A stretch of DNA of 64,000 bases from REEB95 sp050729835 (GCA_050729835.1 JBOHLS010000015.1:1-64000); one strand, 5' to 3'; numbered from the stretch's first letter, positions 25,601 through 35,231 are shown. The notes: generated by a model from the letters alone, not told the origin. Made by a program: numbers and translations.

Positions 25601-26658
25601 CAGCCGACGCCCGTCGAGGCGGCGCCGCGCGCCGGGCTGTCGAAGCCGGCGCGGTGCAGCGTCTTCTCCTGCTGCGCCAGGCCGAGATCGTGCTTCACCA
25701 TCAGCTTGATCAGCGTCGTGAAATCCATCTTCGGCCGCCAGCCGAGCACCTTGTGCGCCTTCGACGCGTCGCCTTGCAGGGCGTCGACCTCGGTGGGGCG
25801 CAGATAGCGTGCGTCGAGTTCGACGTGCTTCTTCCAGTCGAGGCCGAGCTCACCGAAGGCGATCTCGACCAGCTCTTTCACACTGTGCGACGTGCCGGTG
25901 GCGACGACGTAGTCGTCGGGCTTGTCCTGTTGCAGCATCAGCCACATCGCCTCGACATAGTCGCCGGCGAAGCCCCAGTCGCGCCGCGCCTCGAGGTTGC
26001 CAAGGAAGAGCTTGTCCTGGAGCCCTTCCTTGATGCGTCCGGCGGCGCGCGTCACCTTGCGAGAGACGAAGGTCTCGCCACGGCGCGGACTTTCGTGGTT
26101 GAACAGGATGCCGTTGCAGATGAACAGGCCATAGGCCTCGCGGTAATTGACCGCGTACCAGTGCGCCGCCGCCTTGCTCGCAGCATAGGGGCTGCGCGGC
26201 TCGAACGGCGTCTTCTCGTGCTGCGGCGGCTTGGCGCCGCCGAACATCTCGGACGAGCCGGCCTGGTAGAAGCGCACCTTGCGGCCGCCATGTGCGACGT
26301 GGTCGCGTAGCGCCTCGAGCAACCGGAGCGTGCCGAGCGCGTCGATGTCGGCGGTGTATTCCGGCACCTCGAACGACACTTTGACGTGGCTCTGCGCGCC
26401 CAAATTGTAGACTTCGTCGGGCTGCACCTTTTCGAGCACCCGGCGCAGCGCCGTGCCGTCGGACATGTCGCCGTAATGCAGCGCCAGGTTGGCGCCGGCG
26501 ACGTGCGGGTCGTGATAGAGGTGGTCGATCCGGTCGGTGTTGAACAGGCTCGCCCGGCGCAGCATGCCGTGCACCGCATAGCCCTTGCCGACCAGCAATT
26601 CGGCCAGATAGGCCCCGTCCTGGCCGGTGACGCCGGTGATCAACGCGCGCTTAACCAT
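25600..26658 (-). CDS. gmd: GDP-mannose 4,6-dehydratase
   Basis: A 352-residue extended SDR. The glycine-rich start is TGVTGQDGAYLAELLVGKGY, followed by HGMLRRASLFNTDRIDHLY; the catalytic region is SPYAASKAAAHWYAVNYREAY and the substrate loop NGILFNHESPRRGETFVSRK. It makes GDP-4-keto-6-deoxy-D-mannose for the adjacent fcl. It is divergent from the glycosyltransferase-GtrA gene with about 130 bases between the starts, so the surface-sugar genes may share regulation. Confidence 0.95.
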   Translation of the reverse strand: MVKRALITGVTGQDGAYLAELLVGKGYAVHGMLRRASLFNTDRIDHLYHDPHVAGANLALHYGDMSDGTALRRVLEKVQPDEVYNLGAQSHVKVSFEVPEYTADIDALGTLRLLEALRDHVAHGGRKVRFYQAGSSEMFGGAKPPQHEKTPFEPRSPYAASKAAAHWYAVNYREAYGLFICNGILFNHESPRRGETFVSRKVTRAAGRIKEGLQDKLFLGNLEARRDWGFAGDYVEAMWLMLQQDKPDDYVVATGTSHSVKELVEIAFGELGLDWKKHVELDARYLRPTEVDALQGDASKAHKVLGWRPKMDFTTLIKLMVKHDLGLAQQEKTLHRAGFDSPARGAASTGVG

Positions 26659-26788
26659 GGGCTGTTAGGGTCCTCCTGCGGGGCACGATCCTATTATAAT
26701 GCCGGGCATTCCGCGACCCGCCTGTGACGGATTAAACCTTGAGGAATCAGGGCGAATCGAGGCATTTTTAAGCAAGGACCGTACCCGC

Positions 26789-27943
26789 ATGAGCGAAGCC
26801 ACCGCCCGCCGGATCGAACCGCAGCCCGTGGCGCTGCGCGCCGCCGAGCTTACCGTGGTGATCCCGACGCTCAACGAGCGCGAGAACATCGCCCCGCTTT
26901 TGGAGCGTCTCGACCTGGCGCTCGCCGGAACGCGTTGGGAAGTGATCTTCGTCGACGATGATTCGACCGACGGCACGCCCGAGGCGGTGCGTGAGATCGG
27001 CCGCAGCGACGCGCGCGTCCGCTGCCTGCAGCGCATCGGCCGCCGCGGCCTGTCGACCGCCTGCATCGAGGGCATCCTCGCCTCGGCCTCGCCCTTCGTC
27101 GCGGTGATGGACGCCGATTTGCAGCACGACGAATCGCTGCTGCCCGGCATGCTCAACGTCCTGCGCCACGAGCCTTGCGACATCGTCGTCGGCTCGCGCC
27201 ACGTCGCCGGCGGTGGCGTCGGCGAATGGGACAAGACCCGTGCCGGCATGAGCAGCCTCGCCACCAGGCTGTCGCGCCTCATCTGCAAGACCGAGATCGC
27301 CGATCCGATGAGCGGCTTCTTCATGCTGCGCCGCGACGTGTTCGAGACCGCCGTGCGCGGCCTGTCGGGCCAGGGTTTCAAGATCCTGCTCGACCTGCTG
27401 GCCTCGCTGCCGACGCCGCCGCGCCTCAAGGAGCTGCCGTATGAGTTCCGCACCCGGCGTTACGGCGAGAGCAAGCTCGACACCATGGTGACGTGGGAAT
27501 TCGGCATGCTGCTGGCCGACAAGCTGGTGGGCCATATTGTGCCGGTGCGCTTCGCGCTGTTCGCGATGATCGGCGCGCTCGGCGTGGTCGTCGACCTGAT
27601 CGTGCTGTCGCTCGCCATCACCGCCGGCGCCGGCTTCGTCGCCGCCCAGACCGTCGCCACGGTGGTGGCGATGACCTCGAACTTCTTCCTCAACAACGTC
27701 TTCACCTATCGCGACCAGCGGCTCAAGGGCTGGCGGCTGTGGCGCGGCCTGTTCTCGTTCTACGTCATCTGCGCGTTGGGCGCGGTGGCCAATGTCGGCG
27801 CCGCCGCCTTCGTCTTCGCCGGCGATGCGCATTGGCTCGCGGGCTTCAAGGGCATTCCGTGGCTCGCCAGCGTGGCCGGCGTGGTCGTCGGCTCGGTGTG
27901 GAACTACGCGGTATCCTCGGTCTTCACCTGGAAGCGCAAGTAG
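26789..27943 (+). CDS. GT2 glycosyltransferase (dolichol-phosphate mannosyltransferase type) fused to GtrA membrane domain
   Basis: A 384-residue fusion. Residues ~20-250 are a family 2 glycosyltransferase: TVVIPTLNERENIAPLLERL, VDDDSTDGT, and the metal-binding DADLQHD, close to polyprenyl-phosphate mannose/glucose synthases. Residues ~260-380 are a GtrA-like domain with four membrane segments (RFALFAMIGALGVVVDLIV ... VSSVFTWKRK). The product probably loads a sugar on undecaprenyl phosphate and helps move it across the membrane. The frame starts at 26699, but ATG 26789 precedes the conserved part and is preferred. Divergent from gmd. Confidence 0.88.
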   Translation: MSEATARRIEPQPVALRAAELTVVIPTLNERENIAPLLERLDLALAGTRWEVIFVDDDSTDGTPEAVREIGRSDARVRCLQRIGRRGLSTACIEGILASASPFVAVMDADLQHDESLLPGMLNVLRHEPCDIVVGSRHVAGGGVGEWDKTRAGMSSLATRLSRLICKTEIADPMSGFFMLRRDVFETAVRGLSGQGFKILLDLLASLPTPPRLKELPYEFRTRRYGESKLDTMVTWEFGMLLADKLVGHIVPVRFALFAMIGALGVVVDLIVLSLAITAGAGFVAAQTVATVVAMTSNFFLNNVFTYRDQRLKGWRLWRGLFSFYVICALGAVANVGAAAFVFAGDAHWLAGFKGIPWLASVAGVVVGSVWNYAVSSVFTWKRK

Positions 27944-27956
27944 CGCGCGGGCGTTC

Positions 27957-28307
27957 CTATTGCCGGCGCTGCGGCCGCAGCTGATAGCGGTCGCCGGCGA
28001 TCTTCTCGAACATGATTTCGATCATCGGGTGGCTGATCGGGCCGTTGTCGCCATCGGGCAGCAGGTTCTGTTCCGAGACGTAAGCCTCGTAAGGGCCGCC
28101 CTGGGCGTTTTGCGCCAGCAGGTGATAGAACGGCTGGTCCTTCGATGGCCGGCGGTCGGCCGGGATCGACTGGTACCATTCCTCGGAATTGTTGAAGATC
28201 GGATCGACGTCGTAGATCACGCCGCGGAACGGATAGAGCCGGTGGCGGACGATCTGGCCGACCGAGAATTTGGCTTGCCGTAAGATCAACTGGCCGCTGC
28301 AACCCAT
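27957..28307 (-). CDS. hspQ: Heat shock protein HspQ (hemimethylated-DNA-binding YccV family)
   Basis: A 116-residue single-domain protein with KFSVGQIVRHRLYPFRGVIYDVDP, the middle QPFYHLLAQNAQGGPYEAYVSEQNL and the EIMFEKIAGDRYQLRP end of the HspQ/YccV family. In enterobacteria HspQ binds hemimethylated DNA and acts as a specificity factor for Lon. Length is normal. It converges with the glycosyltransferase gene, 13 bases apart. Confidence 0.92.
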   Translation of the reverse strand: MGCSGQLILRQAKFSVGQIVRHRLYPFRGVIYDVDPIFNNSEEWYQSIPADRRPSKDQPFYHLLAQNAQGGPYEAYVSEQNLLPDGDNGPISHPMIEIMFEKIAGDRYQLRPQRRQ

Positions 28308-28402
28308 AAGGCCCCCATCGGCACGCCGTTGTCACACGCTTGAAACCTTAGGGTGATTCTGCTGTCACGCTCAAGCGACAACGCGTCGAGTCGCGCGAGA
28401 AA

Positions 28403-28708
28403 TCAGCGCTGGCCCTGATAGCGGCGCGCCAAGCGCAGCAGTTCGAGGTCGCAGGTCTGCTTGGCGATCTCCTCGAGATCCTCGAAATAGGTCCGGAGGC
28501 CCGCCGGACTCAGCCGCCCGATCAGCCAGCCGACGAATTGCTCCGGCGTCTTGACCCAGGTGGGTAACGGATTGAGCCCGTGGCCGATCGGCAGCACCGC
28601 GCGCAGGATGCGCCAGCGCCGACGCCGCAACTGCTCGTCGACTGGATCGAGGTCGGCTTCGAGCACCCACCCCGGGCGACTTTGCACGCCACCGCTGCGT
28701 CCCGCCAT
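28403..28708 (-). CDS. Hypothetical protein
   Basis: A 101-residue open frame with protein-like composition (PTWVKTPEQFVGWLIGRLSP, then AGLRTYFEDLEEIAKQTCDL, ending LLRLARRYQGQR) and no membrane segment or signal peptide. The N-terminal half is arginine-rich (EQLRRRRWRILRAVLP). I recognise no family. It lies about 95 bases upstream of hspQ in the same orientation. Moderately sure it is a real gene, because amphipathic helices are evident in the C-terminal half. Confidence 0.5.
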   Translation of the reverse strand: MAGRSGGVQSRPGWVLEADLDPVDEQLRRRRWRILRAVLPIGHGLNPLPTWVKTPEQFVGWLIGRLSPAGLRTYFEDLEEIAKQTCDLELLRLARRYQGQR

Positions 28709-29059
28709 AACGACTCAACCCCCGCGTCCAGCGCGTGGTTCAAGCCCGCGCCGCGTTAAGATTACCGAAAGGTAATGTTAATATAGCCGGGAGAATTACT
28801 ATTGCAAGCGCAAAAGCGCCTCAGTAGACACGAAATATTCGACTGTTTCTCCCAAATAGTTAACGCAAGAATGTCAAGTCAAGCGCGGATCGTTAATCTT
28901 TCGTCGGCCGGCTTGCCGTTGGGCCGCCCGCCGCGTCAAGCGCGCCGACGCCGGCGCGCGGCCGTCCGCTAAATGTCATTACGAGGCGCATAGCGCCGAA
29001 GCAATCCAGGGCCATCGACTGGCTTGCTTCGCTTCGCTCGCAATGCCGTACTTCGCGCG
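28709..29059. other. 351-bp intergenic region between dnaE and a hypothetical gene
   Basis: AT-richer than its surroundings around 28760-28900, so it probably carries the promoter for the minus-strand genes below 28708. A family 2 repeat lies at 28974-29046. No other feature was recognised. Confidence 0.5.
28974..29046. repeat. Dispersed repeat, family 2
   Basis: TGTCATTACGAGG...GAAGCAATCCAG...GCTTGCTTCGCTTCGCTCGCAATGCCG; inverted ends and the internal AAGCAATCCAG match the copies at 23933 and 43057. It lies immediately downstream of the dnaE stop. Confidence 0.7.
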
Positions 29060-32000
29060 TCAGATTTCCGCCACTTCGCGGATGCCCGGCACGGTCTGGA
29101 GCGCGGCAGCCAGCCGCGGCGTCACCTTGAAGCCGCCGGGTAGCGCGATCTCGACCTCGCGCGCCTCGTCCAAGGGCACCACCACGTTCACCCGCCCGCG
29201 GCCGCCGCTCTCGGTTGCAACCGCCTTGCGCACGCCGGGGAGCGCTTCTACGCGCTCGATCACCAGGCGCAGTCCGACCGCGGCGCCGGCGGCGACCTTG
29301 TCGAGCGCCTCGATGCGCTGCGCCGTCAGGCGGAAGCTGTCGCCTTCGACCCGGAGATCGGCGGTGACCAGCAGCGGCTGACCGGATTCGATGAGCGCGC
29401 GGCTGTCGCGCAGCACCTCGGAAAACGCCATCACCTCGAAAACGCCGCTCATGTCCGAGACCTGGAGGAAGGCAAAGCGGTTGCCGCGCGCCGAGGTGCG
29501 CTCCTTGCTGCCGATGATGACGCCGGCGAGCTTGACGCGCGTCTCGGCGCCGGCTGGCCGGCGCGCCAAGTCGGCGAAGCGCAGCACGCCGAGCCGCGCC
29601 AGGCTCTTGCCGTAGGGGCTGAGCGGATGGCTCGAGAGATAAAAGCCGATCGCCTCGAACTCCTTCTGCAGCCGCTCGGCCAGCGGCCAGTCGGCGAGCG
29701 CCGGCAGCGGCGGCGCGGCCACCGGCCCGGCATCGCCGCCGAACAGGTTGACCTGCTGGCTGGCGCGCTCGTTGGTGGCGGCATTGGCGTGGCGTAGCAG
29801 CAACTCGATCGCGGCGAAGGCCTGCGCCCGGTTGGGCGCGATGGCGTCGAAGGCGCCCGCCTTCACCAGGCTCTCGAACTGCCGCTTGTTGAAATGCCTG
29901 GGATCGATGCGCGCCGCGAAATCGAACAGGTCACGGAACGGCCCGCGTGCCGCGCGCTCAGCGACGACCTGGCGCATGGCCGCCGATCCCACGCCCTTGA
30001 CCGCGGCAAGGGCGTAGCGGATCGCGCCGCCCTCGCCCGCCGCCTCGACCGCGAAATCGACGTTCGATCGGTTGATATCGGGCGACAGCAGCTTGATGCC
30101 GAGACGGTCGCATTCCTGGCGGAAGACGTTGAGCTTGTCGGTGTTGCCGAGATCGAGCGTCATCGACGCGGCCATGAACTCGACCGGATAGTTGGCCTTG
30201 AGATACGCCGTCTGGTAGCCGACCAGCGCATAGGCCGCGGCATGCGACTTGTTGAAGCCGTAGCCGGCGAACTTCGCTACCTGCTCGAAGATGTATTCGG
30301 CGAGGCGATCGTTGACGCCGTGCGCCTTGGCGCCGTCGATGAACTGCTTGCGCTGCGCCTCCATCTCGGACTTGATCTTCTTGCCCATGGCGCGGCGCAG
30401 GAGATCGGCGCTGCCGAGCGAATATCCCGACAGCACCTTGGCGATCTCCATCACCTGTTCCTGGTAGATGATGATGCCATGGGTTTCTTCGAGGATCGGC
30501 TCGAGCTCGGGATGCATATATTCCGGCCGCTCGTTGCCGTGCTTGACCGCGATGTAGCGCGGGATGTTCTCCATCGGACCGGGGCGATAGAGCGCGTTGA
30601 CGGCGACGATGTCCTCGAAGCGGTCGGGGTCGAGCTTCTTCAGCATGTCGCGCATGCCGGCACCTTCGAGCTGGAACACGCCGACGGTCTCGCCGTGCGC
30701 CAGCAGCCGGAAGGTCTTGTGGTCGTCGAGCGGCAGGTTGCTCAGATCCAGGGCAATGCCGCGCGCCGCCAGCAAGTCGCGTGCCTTGGCCAGCACGGTC
30801 AGCGTCTTTAGGCCGAGAAAGTCGAACTTCACCAGTCCCGCCGCCTCGACGTATTTCATGCTGAACTGGGTCACCGGCATCGACGAGCGCGCATCGCGGT
30901 AGAGCGGCACCAGCTCGTCCAGCGGTCTATCCCCGATCACCACGCCCGCGGCGTGGGTCGAGGCGTGGCGATAGAGGCCCTCGAGCTGAAGCGCAATCTC
31001 GATCAGCCGCGCCACCTGCGGGTCGTCGTCGCGCATCTGTTGCAGCATCGGCTCGTTGTCGATCGCCTGCTGCAGGCTGACCGGCACCGCCGGATTGTTC
31101 GGCACCAGCTTGCAGATGCGGTCGATCTGGCCATAGGGCATGCCGAGCACCCGGCCGACGTCGCGCAGCACTGCGCGCGCCTGAAGCTTCCCGAAGGTGA
31201 TGATCTGCGCCACCCGGTCGCTGCCGTAGCGCTCCTGCACATGGCGGATGACCTCGTCGCGCCGGTCCTGGCAGAAGTCGATGTCGAAATCGGGCATCGA
31301 CACGCGCTCGGGATTGAGGAAGCGCTCGAACAGCAATCCCAGGCGCAGCGGATCGAGTTCGGTGATGGTGAGCGACCAGGCAACCAGCGAACCGGCGCCC
31401 GAGCCGCGGCCGGGACCGACCGGAATGCCCTGCCCTTTGGCCCATTGGATGAACTCGGCGACGATCAGGAAATAGCCGGCGAAGCCCATCTTGACGATGA
31501 CGTCGAGCTCGTGAGCGAGCCGTTCGCGATAGGGCGCCGCCGCGGCCGCGCGCTGCGCCGCGGAAAGATCGGGCGCGAGCACTTGCGCCAAACGCTGTTC
31601 CAGGCCGGCGGCGGCGGCCTCGCGCAGCTCCGCCGCCTCGTCGCGGCCCGAGGCGCTCTTGAACGGCGGCAGGATGGGCTGGCGCGGCTCGGGCATGAAG
31701 GCACAGCGCTGTGCGATCACCAGCGTGTTGTCGCAGGCCTCGGGCACGTCTGAGAAGACGAGACGCATTTCGTCACTCGACTTGAAATAATGCTCGGGCG
31801 TCAGGCGTCTGCGGTTGCCGTCGGCGAGCGTCGTGCCCTGGGCGATGCACAGCAGCACGTCGTGGGCGTCGTAATCGTCGCGCTCGGCGAAATGCACGTC
31901 GTTGGTCGCCACAAGCGGCAAATCGCGCGCCAGCGCCAGTTCGATCAGCGCCGCGTCGATGCGCTCCTTGGTGGCGGTGTTGTGGCGCTGGAGCTCGACA

Positions 32001-32533
32001 TAGAGCCGGCCGGGAAACAGGCCGGCGAGCCGCGTCAGCACGGCTTCGGCCGCCGACGCCTGGCCTTCGCCGACCAGGCGCCCGACCGGCCCCTTGGGCC
32101 CGCCAGCGAGGCAGATCAGGCCGTCGGTGTGGCCGTCGAGCACGGCGAGATCGAGTTGCGGCGCCTCGGCCGGCGCGCTTTCGAGATGCGATTTGCTGAC
32201 CAGCTTGAGCAGGTTGCGATAGCCCGCCTCGCTCTGCGCCAGTAGCACCACCGGGTCGGGCGGCAGCGCCGGGCCGATGCGCGCGGCGCGGTTGCCGCTT
32301 TCGCCCTCGCCGCGGCGGATACCAAGCTCGCATCCCACAATGGGCTGCACGCCGGCCTCGCTCGCCGCCATGGCGAATTCGAGCGCGCCGAACAGGTTGC
32401 CCGAATCGGCGATCGCCACCGCCGGCATGGCATGGCGGCGGCAGAGCGCGGCCAGATCCTTGATCTTGATGGCGCCCGACGACAGCGAATAGGCCGAGTG
32501 AACCCTGAGATGAACGAAATCGGCATGCGCCAT
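29060..32533 (-). CDS. dnaE: DNA polymerase III subunit alpha
   Basis: The replicative C-family polymerase, 1157 residues, normal for proteobacterial DnaE. It begins with the PHP domain (FVHLRVHSAYSLSSGAIKIKDL), has the catalytic aspartates in SMPDFDIDFCQDRRDEVI (about residue 400), PGRGSGAGSLVAW, the fingers region GAGMRDMLKKLDPDRFEDIV, a helix-hairpin-helix and OB-fold segment near the C-terminus, and ends EVAEI. ATG 32533 is chosen over an in-frame TTG six codons upstream. It ends the minus-strand run proS-lolC-lolD-...-dnaE, but here several small genes separate it from lolD. Confidence 0.97.
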   Translation of the reverse strand: MAHADFVHLRVHSAYSLSSGAIKIKDLAALCRRHAMPAVAIADSGNLFGALEFAMAASEAGVQPIVGCELGIRRGEGESGNRAARIGPALPPDPVVLLAQSEAGYRNLLKLVSKSHLESAPAEAPQLDLAVLDGHTDGLICLAGGPKGPVGRLVGEGQASAAEAVLTRLAGLFPGRLYVELQRHNTATKERIDAALIELALARDLPLVATNDVHFAERDDYDAHDVLLCIAQGTTLADGNRRRLTPEHYFKSSDEMRLVFSDVPEACDNTLVIAQRCAFMPEPRQPILPPFKSASGRDEAAELREAAAAGLEQRLAQVLAPDLSAAQRAAAAAPYRERLAHELDVIVKMGFAGYFLIVAEFIQWAKGQGIPVGPGRGSGAGSLVAWSLTITELDPLRLGLLFERFLNPERVSMPDFDIDFCQDRRDEVIRHVQERYGSDRVAQIITFGKLQARAVLRDVGRVLGMPYGQIDRICKLVPNNPAVPVSLQQAIDNEPMLQQMRDDDPQVARLIEIALQLEGLYRHASTHAAGVVIGDRPLDELVPLYRDARSSMPVTQFSMKYVEAAGLVKFDFLGLKTLTVLAKARDLLAARGIALDLSNLPLDDHKTFRLLAHGETVGVFQLEGAGMRDMLKKLDPDRFEDIVAVNALYRPGPMENIPRYIAVKHGNERPEYMHPELEPILEETHGIIIYQEQVMEIAKVLSGYSLGSADLLRRAMGKKIKSEMEAQRKQFIDGAKAHGVNDRLAEYIFEQVAKFAGYGFNKSHAAAYALVGYQTAYLKANYPVEFMAASMTLDLGNTDKLNVFRQECDRLGIKLLSPDINRSNVDFAVEAAGEGGAIRYALAAVKGVGSAAMRQVVAERAARGPFRDLFDFAARIDPRHFNKRQFESLVKAGAFDAIAPNRAQAFAAIELLLRHANAATNERASQQVNLFGGDAGPVAAPPLPALADWPLAERLQKEFEAIGFYLSSHPLSPYGKSLARLGVLRFADLARRPAGAETRVKLAGVIIGSKERTSARGNRFAFLQVSDMSGVFEVMAFSEVLRDSRALIESGQPLLVTADLRVEGDSFRLTAQRIEALDKVAAGAAVGLRLVIERVEALPGVRKAVATESGGRGRVNVVVPLDEAREVEIALPGGFKVTPRLAAALQTVPGIREVAEI

Positions 32534-32653
32534 GGCGTCAGCTTCGCACAACGCGCGCGGCGGTCAAAGCGCGCCGGCGCGCTTGTCCGGTGTTTCACGC
32601 CGGATAACGCGACGTCGATGACGACTCGGGCGACCTATAAGCCTGGAGACTTC

Positions 32654-32980
32654 TCAACTCTCCCGCGACGCGCTTGGCGAGTCGGCCCGCCTCATCAAGA
32701 CGTCAGCCAGATAGCCTGCCGGCAGCAGCCGTGACGCCCAGGACGGCCCCGGCAAGATCGAGATAATGGCCGGCGCTGTCCGCTCGGCCCCAGCCCATCC
32801 ACGGAGCCACCGAAACGTCTCGGCGACGTGGCTCATCACGACCACAACGAGGCCGGCCGCACCAACGAGCTGCACGACGGCGCTTACATTCCCGTGGCGC
32901 ATCAAATGCACACAAGAGGCGCCGAACGCACCGGCAACCGCGATACCGATCCCGAGCAGCACCGCGCCATGCGCGCTCAT
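32654..32980 (-). CDS. Small membrane protein of unknown function
   Basis: A 108-residue protein with hydrophobic segments at about residues 4-24 (GAVLLGIGIAVAGAFGASCV) and 36-56 (VVQLVGAAGLVVVVMSHVAE), then a more polar C-terminal half. The ATG at 32980 overlaps the stop of the LVIVD-repeat gene (ATGA), so the two are translationally coupled and probably work together. Much longer open frames at this place are shadows of the LVIVD gene. Family not recognised. Confidence 0.6.
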   Translation of the reverse strand: MSAHGAVLLGIGIAVAGAFGASCVHLMRHGNVSAVVQLVGAAGLVVVVMSHVAETFRWLRGWAGAERTAPAIISILPGPSWASRLLPAGYLADVLMRRADSPSASRES

Positions 32981-34279
32981 TCGAGCGGCACCTTGCCGGT
33001 GTAGCGGATGATATAGAGGCCGCCGGTGAAGCGATCGTTGGCGTAGATCAATCCATGCTCGTCGACATAGACGTCGTTGATCTGGATGGTGTGCATCGTA
33101 TTGCCGGGCGGCGCTGCTGGCACGATCCAGCCGATCTCGACCGGTCGCGTCGGATCGGCGATCGAATAGGCGCGCACGCCGCCGTTGAAGAAGCTGCCGA
33201 CGACGGTCCGCGTCAACGTACGCGAGGTGGCGATCGGCCGGTTCATCTGGATGTTGTGCGCGCCGAAGCGACCACCGGCCCGGCACAGCGCGGCGAAATC
33301 CTTCGGCGGCGGCAGCGCCGCCAGCGGATAAGGATTGCGTTCGTCGGCGATGTCCCACACCCAATCGCGCTTTGGCCAATCCTTGCAGTTGGCGGCGATC
33401 GCCTCTTCGGACTGGATCGCGAGATTGCGGCTCGGGATCGGCAGCACGGTATGCGCGAAGCCGTTGCCGAGGCCCTGCCACGACCGCCGCGCGACCAGCT
33501 TGGGATGCACCTTGTCGGCGATGTCGAGGATCACCCAGCCACCATCGATCCAGCCGACATAGGCGCGGTCGGGCCGCTCGGACGAAATATCGAGCGAATG
33601 CATACGGATGCCGGCGTCGAACGGCGCGACGCGCGGTGGCGGCGGCGCGGCATCGCCGTCGCGCGTGCCGGGCAACCACCAGCGGCCGACCTCGCGCGGG
33701 TGCCGCGGATCGGAAACGTCGACGATCATCAGGAACTGGTCGTCCTTGGGGTTGCGCGGCGTGAAATCGGCGGCGCCGGTCGAGAGACTAGGCGTAATGC
33801 CCGTCAATGAACCAGACGAAATTGGCGCCGCGCGAATGCGGACCCGAGGTGTCGAAATGCGACAGCTTCTTCGGCCCGGCCGGATCGGCAATGTCGTAGA
33901 TGTCAACGCCGGCATAGGGCTGCCCGACCTTCTCGGTCTGGTGCGCCACCACCAAGACGTTGCCGGCCAGCCCCAGCGAGTTGCAGCGGATGTGATCGGC
34001 CTCGACCGGCACCTGCTTGATCATCTTGGGTTGCGCCGGTCGCGTCACGTCGATGACGCTGAAGCACATCGGCGCTGATTCATGCGCGAGATAGAGGATG
34101 CGGCGGCCGTCGGGATACTGCTTCAGCGCCAGGCCCTCGCCGCCCTTGCCGACGCCGTTCAGGTCGCTGTGGCCGACGATCGTCATGTTGAAGGACTGGA
34201 TACGCGTAGCCTGCGCTCCCGCCGGCATGGCCGGAAGGGTCGCTATGAGGGCCGCTGCAATCAGCCGAAGCCGGATCAT
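32977..34279 (-). pseudogene. LVIVD-repeat (beta-propeller-like) secreted protein, broken by a one-base insertion
   Basis: The N-terminal 163 codons (34279 to 33788) start with a signal peptide (LIAAALIATLPAMPAGAQA) and contain repeats such as MCFSVIDVTRPAQPKMIKQV. The reading then stops (...FIDGHYA*) and continues in another frame as LSTGAADFTPRNPKDDQFLM and further repeats to GLYIIRYTGKVPLE. Removing one base (C at 33788 on the plus strand) joins the halves as ...GHYAYLSTGAADF..., a seamless product of about 433 residues. So it is either a recent mutation or a sequence error. The function of LVIVD proteins is poorly known; exported. Confidence 0.85.
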
Positions 34280-34382
34280 CGCTCGCTCAAAACGCGACTG
34301 GCGAGGCGGCGTTCCATTCTGGACGCGCGAACCGCCGCCGGCCTATGACGATGCAGAATAAGCGCTTTGGGAGAGAACCACG

Positions 34383-34700
34383 ATGCTGTTCATCGTCTAT
34401 GCCGAAGACACCGAGGCGACATCGGCCGCCATCCGCCAGGCCAAGACGCCCGAGCACCTGGCCTATCTCGACCGGCACAAGGGCGCGATCGTGCTCGCCG
34501 GCGCCCTCTTGACCGACGATGCCGGCCAGCGCATCGGTAGCGTCTTCGTGATCAACGTCAAGGACCGCGCCGCCGTCGAAGCGTTCGTCGCCAACGAGCC
34601 GTTCCGCAATGCCGGCCTCTACCGCGCGATCAAGATCAGCCGCATGCGCAAAGGCCAGTGGTATCCGGACAACGTCCCGAAGACGCCGGAGGGGGATTAA
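34383..34700 (+). CDS. YciI-family protein
   Basis: A 105-residue protein of the YciI/ferredoxin-like fold: MLFIVYAEDTE, LAYLDRHKGAIVLAGALLTD, the AFVANEPFRNAGLYRAIKISR segment with the conserved NDPF-like motif, and RMRKGQWYP at the end. These are small dimeric proteins, some with dehydrochlorinase or peroxide-related activity; role unknown here. AGAGAACCACG precedes the ATG. It diverges from the LVIVD-repeat gene and overlaps the tail of the next minus-strand gene by four bases. Confidence 0.85.
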   Translation: MLFIVYAEDTEATSAAIRQAKTPEHLAYLDRHKGAIVLAGALLTDDAGQRIGSVFVINVKDRAAVEAFVANEPFRNAGLYRAIKISRMRKGQWYPDNVPKTPEGD

Positions 34701-34891
34701 TCCCGCCGTTCGTGCGGCGACGTGCCCTGCTTGCGGATCGCCGCCGCGGTCTCGAGCCAGGTGCGCGAGTGGCCGAGATTGCCGGTAGCGATGTAGCTCG
34801 CCGCGCGCTGATCGGCGATGATGCCGGCGCTGCGGCCGTATTCCTCGATCGTTTGCCGCACCAGACGGTCGATCTCGGTTTCGCGTTCCAT
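34697..34891 (-). CDS. Small hypothetical protein
   Basis: A 64-residue acidic-to-neutral protein (MERETEIDRLVRQTIEEYGR then SAGIIADQRAASYIATGNLG, ending TSPHERRD) without membrane segments. ATG 34891 follows a GAGGAATCGGC stretch. It sits 26 bases after the cold-shock gene in the same orientation, so is probably co-transcribed. Composition looks genuine and similar short proteins are common in alphaproteobacteria, but I cannot name a function. Confidence 0.55.
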   Translation of the reverse strand: MERETEIDRLVRQTIEEYGRSAGIIADQRAASYIATGNLGHSRTWLETAAAIRKQGTSPHERRD

Positions 34892-34917
34892 GCCGATTCC
34901 TCGCGGACCCGGCCGCG

Positions 34918-35121
34918 TCAGGGCGCCAGGCCGATGATGGTCATCGACCGCTCGCCCTCGTCGAACGTCACTTCGTAGACGAGGCGCTGCCCGACCGTCA
35001 GCGTCTTCATCCCGGCGCGCTCGACCGTCGAGATATGGACGAAGATCGCCGTGCCGCCGTCTTCGGGCTTGATGAAGCCATAGCGCTTCTTGGAACTGAA
35101 CGTTGTGACCGTACCGATCAT
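34918..35121 (-). CDS. Cold-shock domain protein
   Basis: A 67-residue single cold-shock domain. RNP-1 is KKRYGFIKPEDG and RNP-2 is AIFVHISTV, both in the usual places; the usual KGFGFI is replaced by KRYGFI. Such proteins bind single-stranded RNA/DNA and melt secondary structure. ATG 35121 gives the standard start (MIGTVTTFSSKKRYGFI); an ATG-like start four codons upstream also exists. It lies in a cluster of very small genes on the same strand. Confidence 0.88.
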   Translation of the reverse strand: MIGTVTTFSSKKRYGFIKPEDGGTAIFVHISTVERAGMKTLTVGQRLVYEVTFDEGERSMTIIGLAP

Positions 35122-35129
35122 GGACCCCC

Positions 35130-35231
35130 TCAATGGAAACCGCCGAAGGCGACGAGCACAATCACCACCGCGACCACCAGCGTCGCCATCATCACCGCGG
35201 CCGTCACGGCCTGAAATCGCTCCGACTTCAT
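35130..35231 (-). CDS. 33-residue single-span membrane peptide
   Basis: MKSERFQAVTAAVMMATLVV and then AVVIVLVAFGGFH: a short charged N-terminus followed by one long hydrophobic helix. Its ATG overlaps the stop of the Sel1-repeat gene (ATGA), which argues that it is translated. Too short for family assignment. Confidence 0.5.
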   Translation of the reverse strand: MKSERFQAVTAAVMMATLVVAVVIVLVAFGGFH

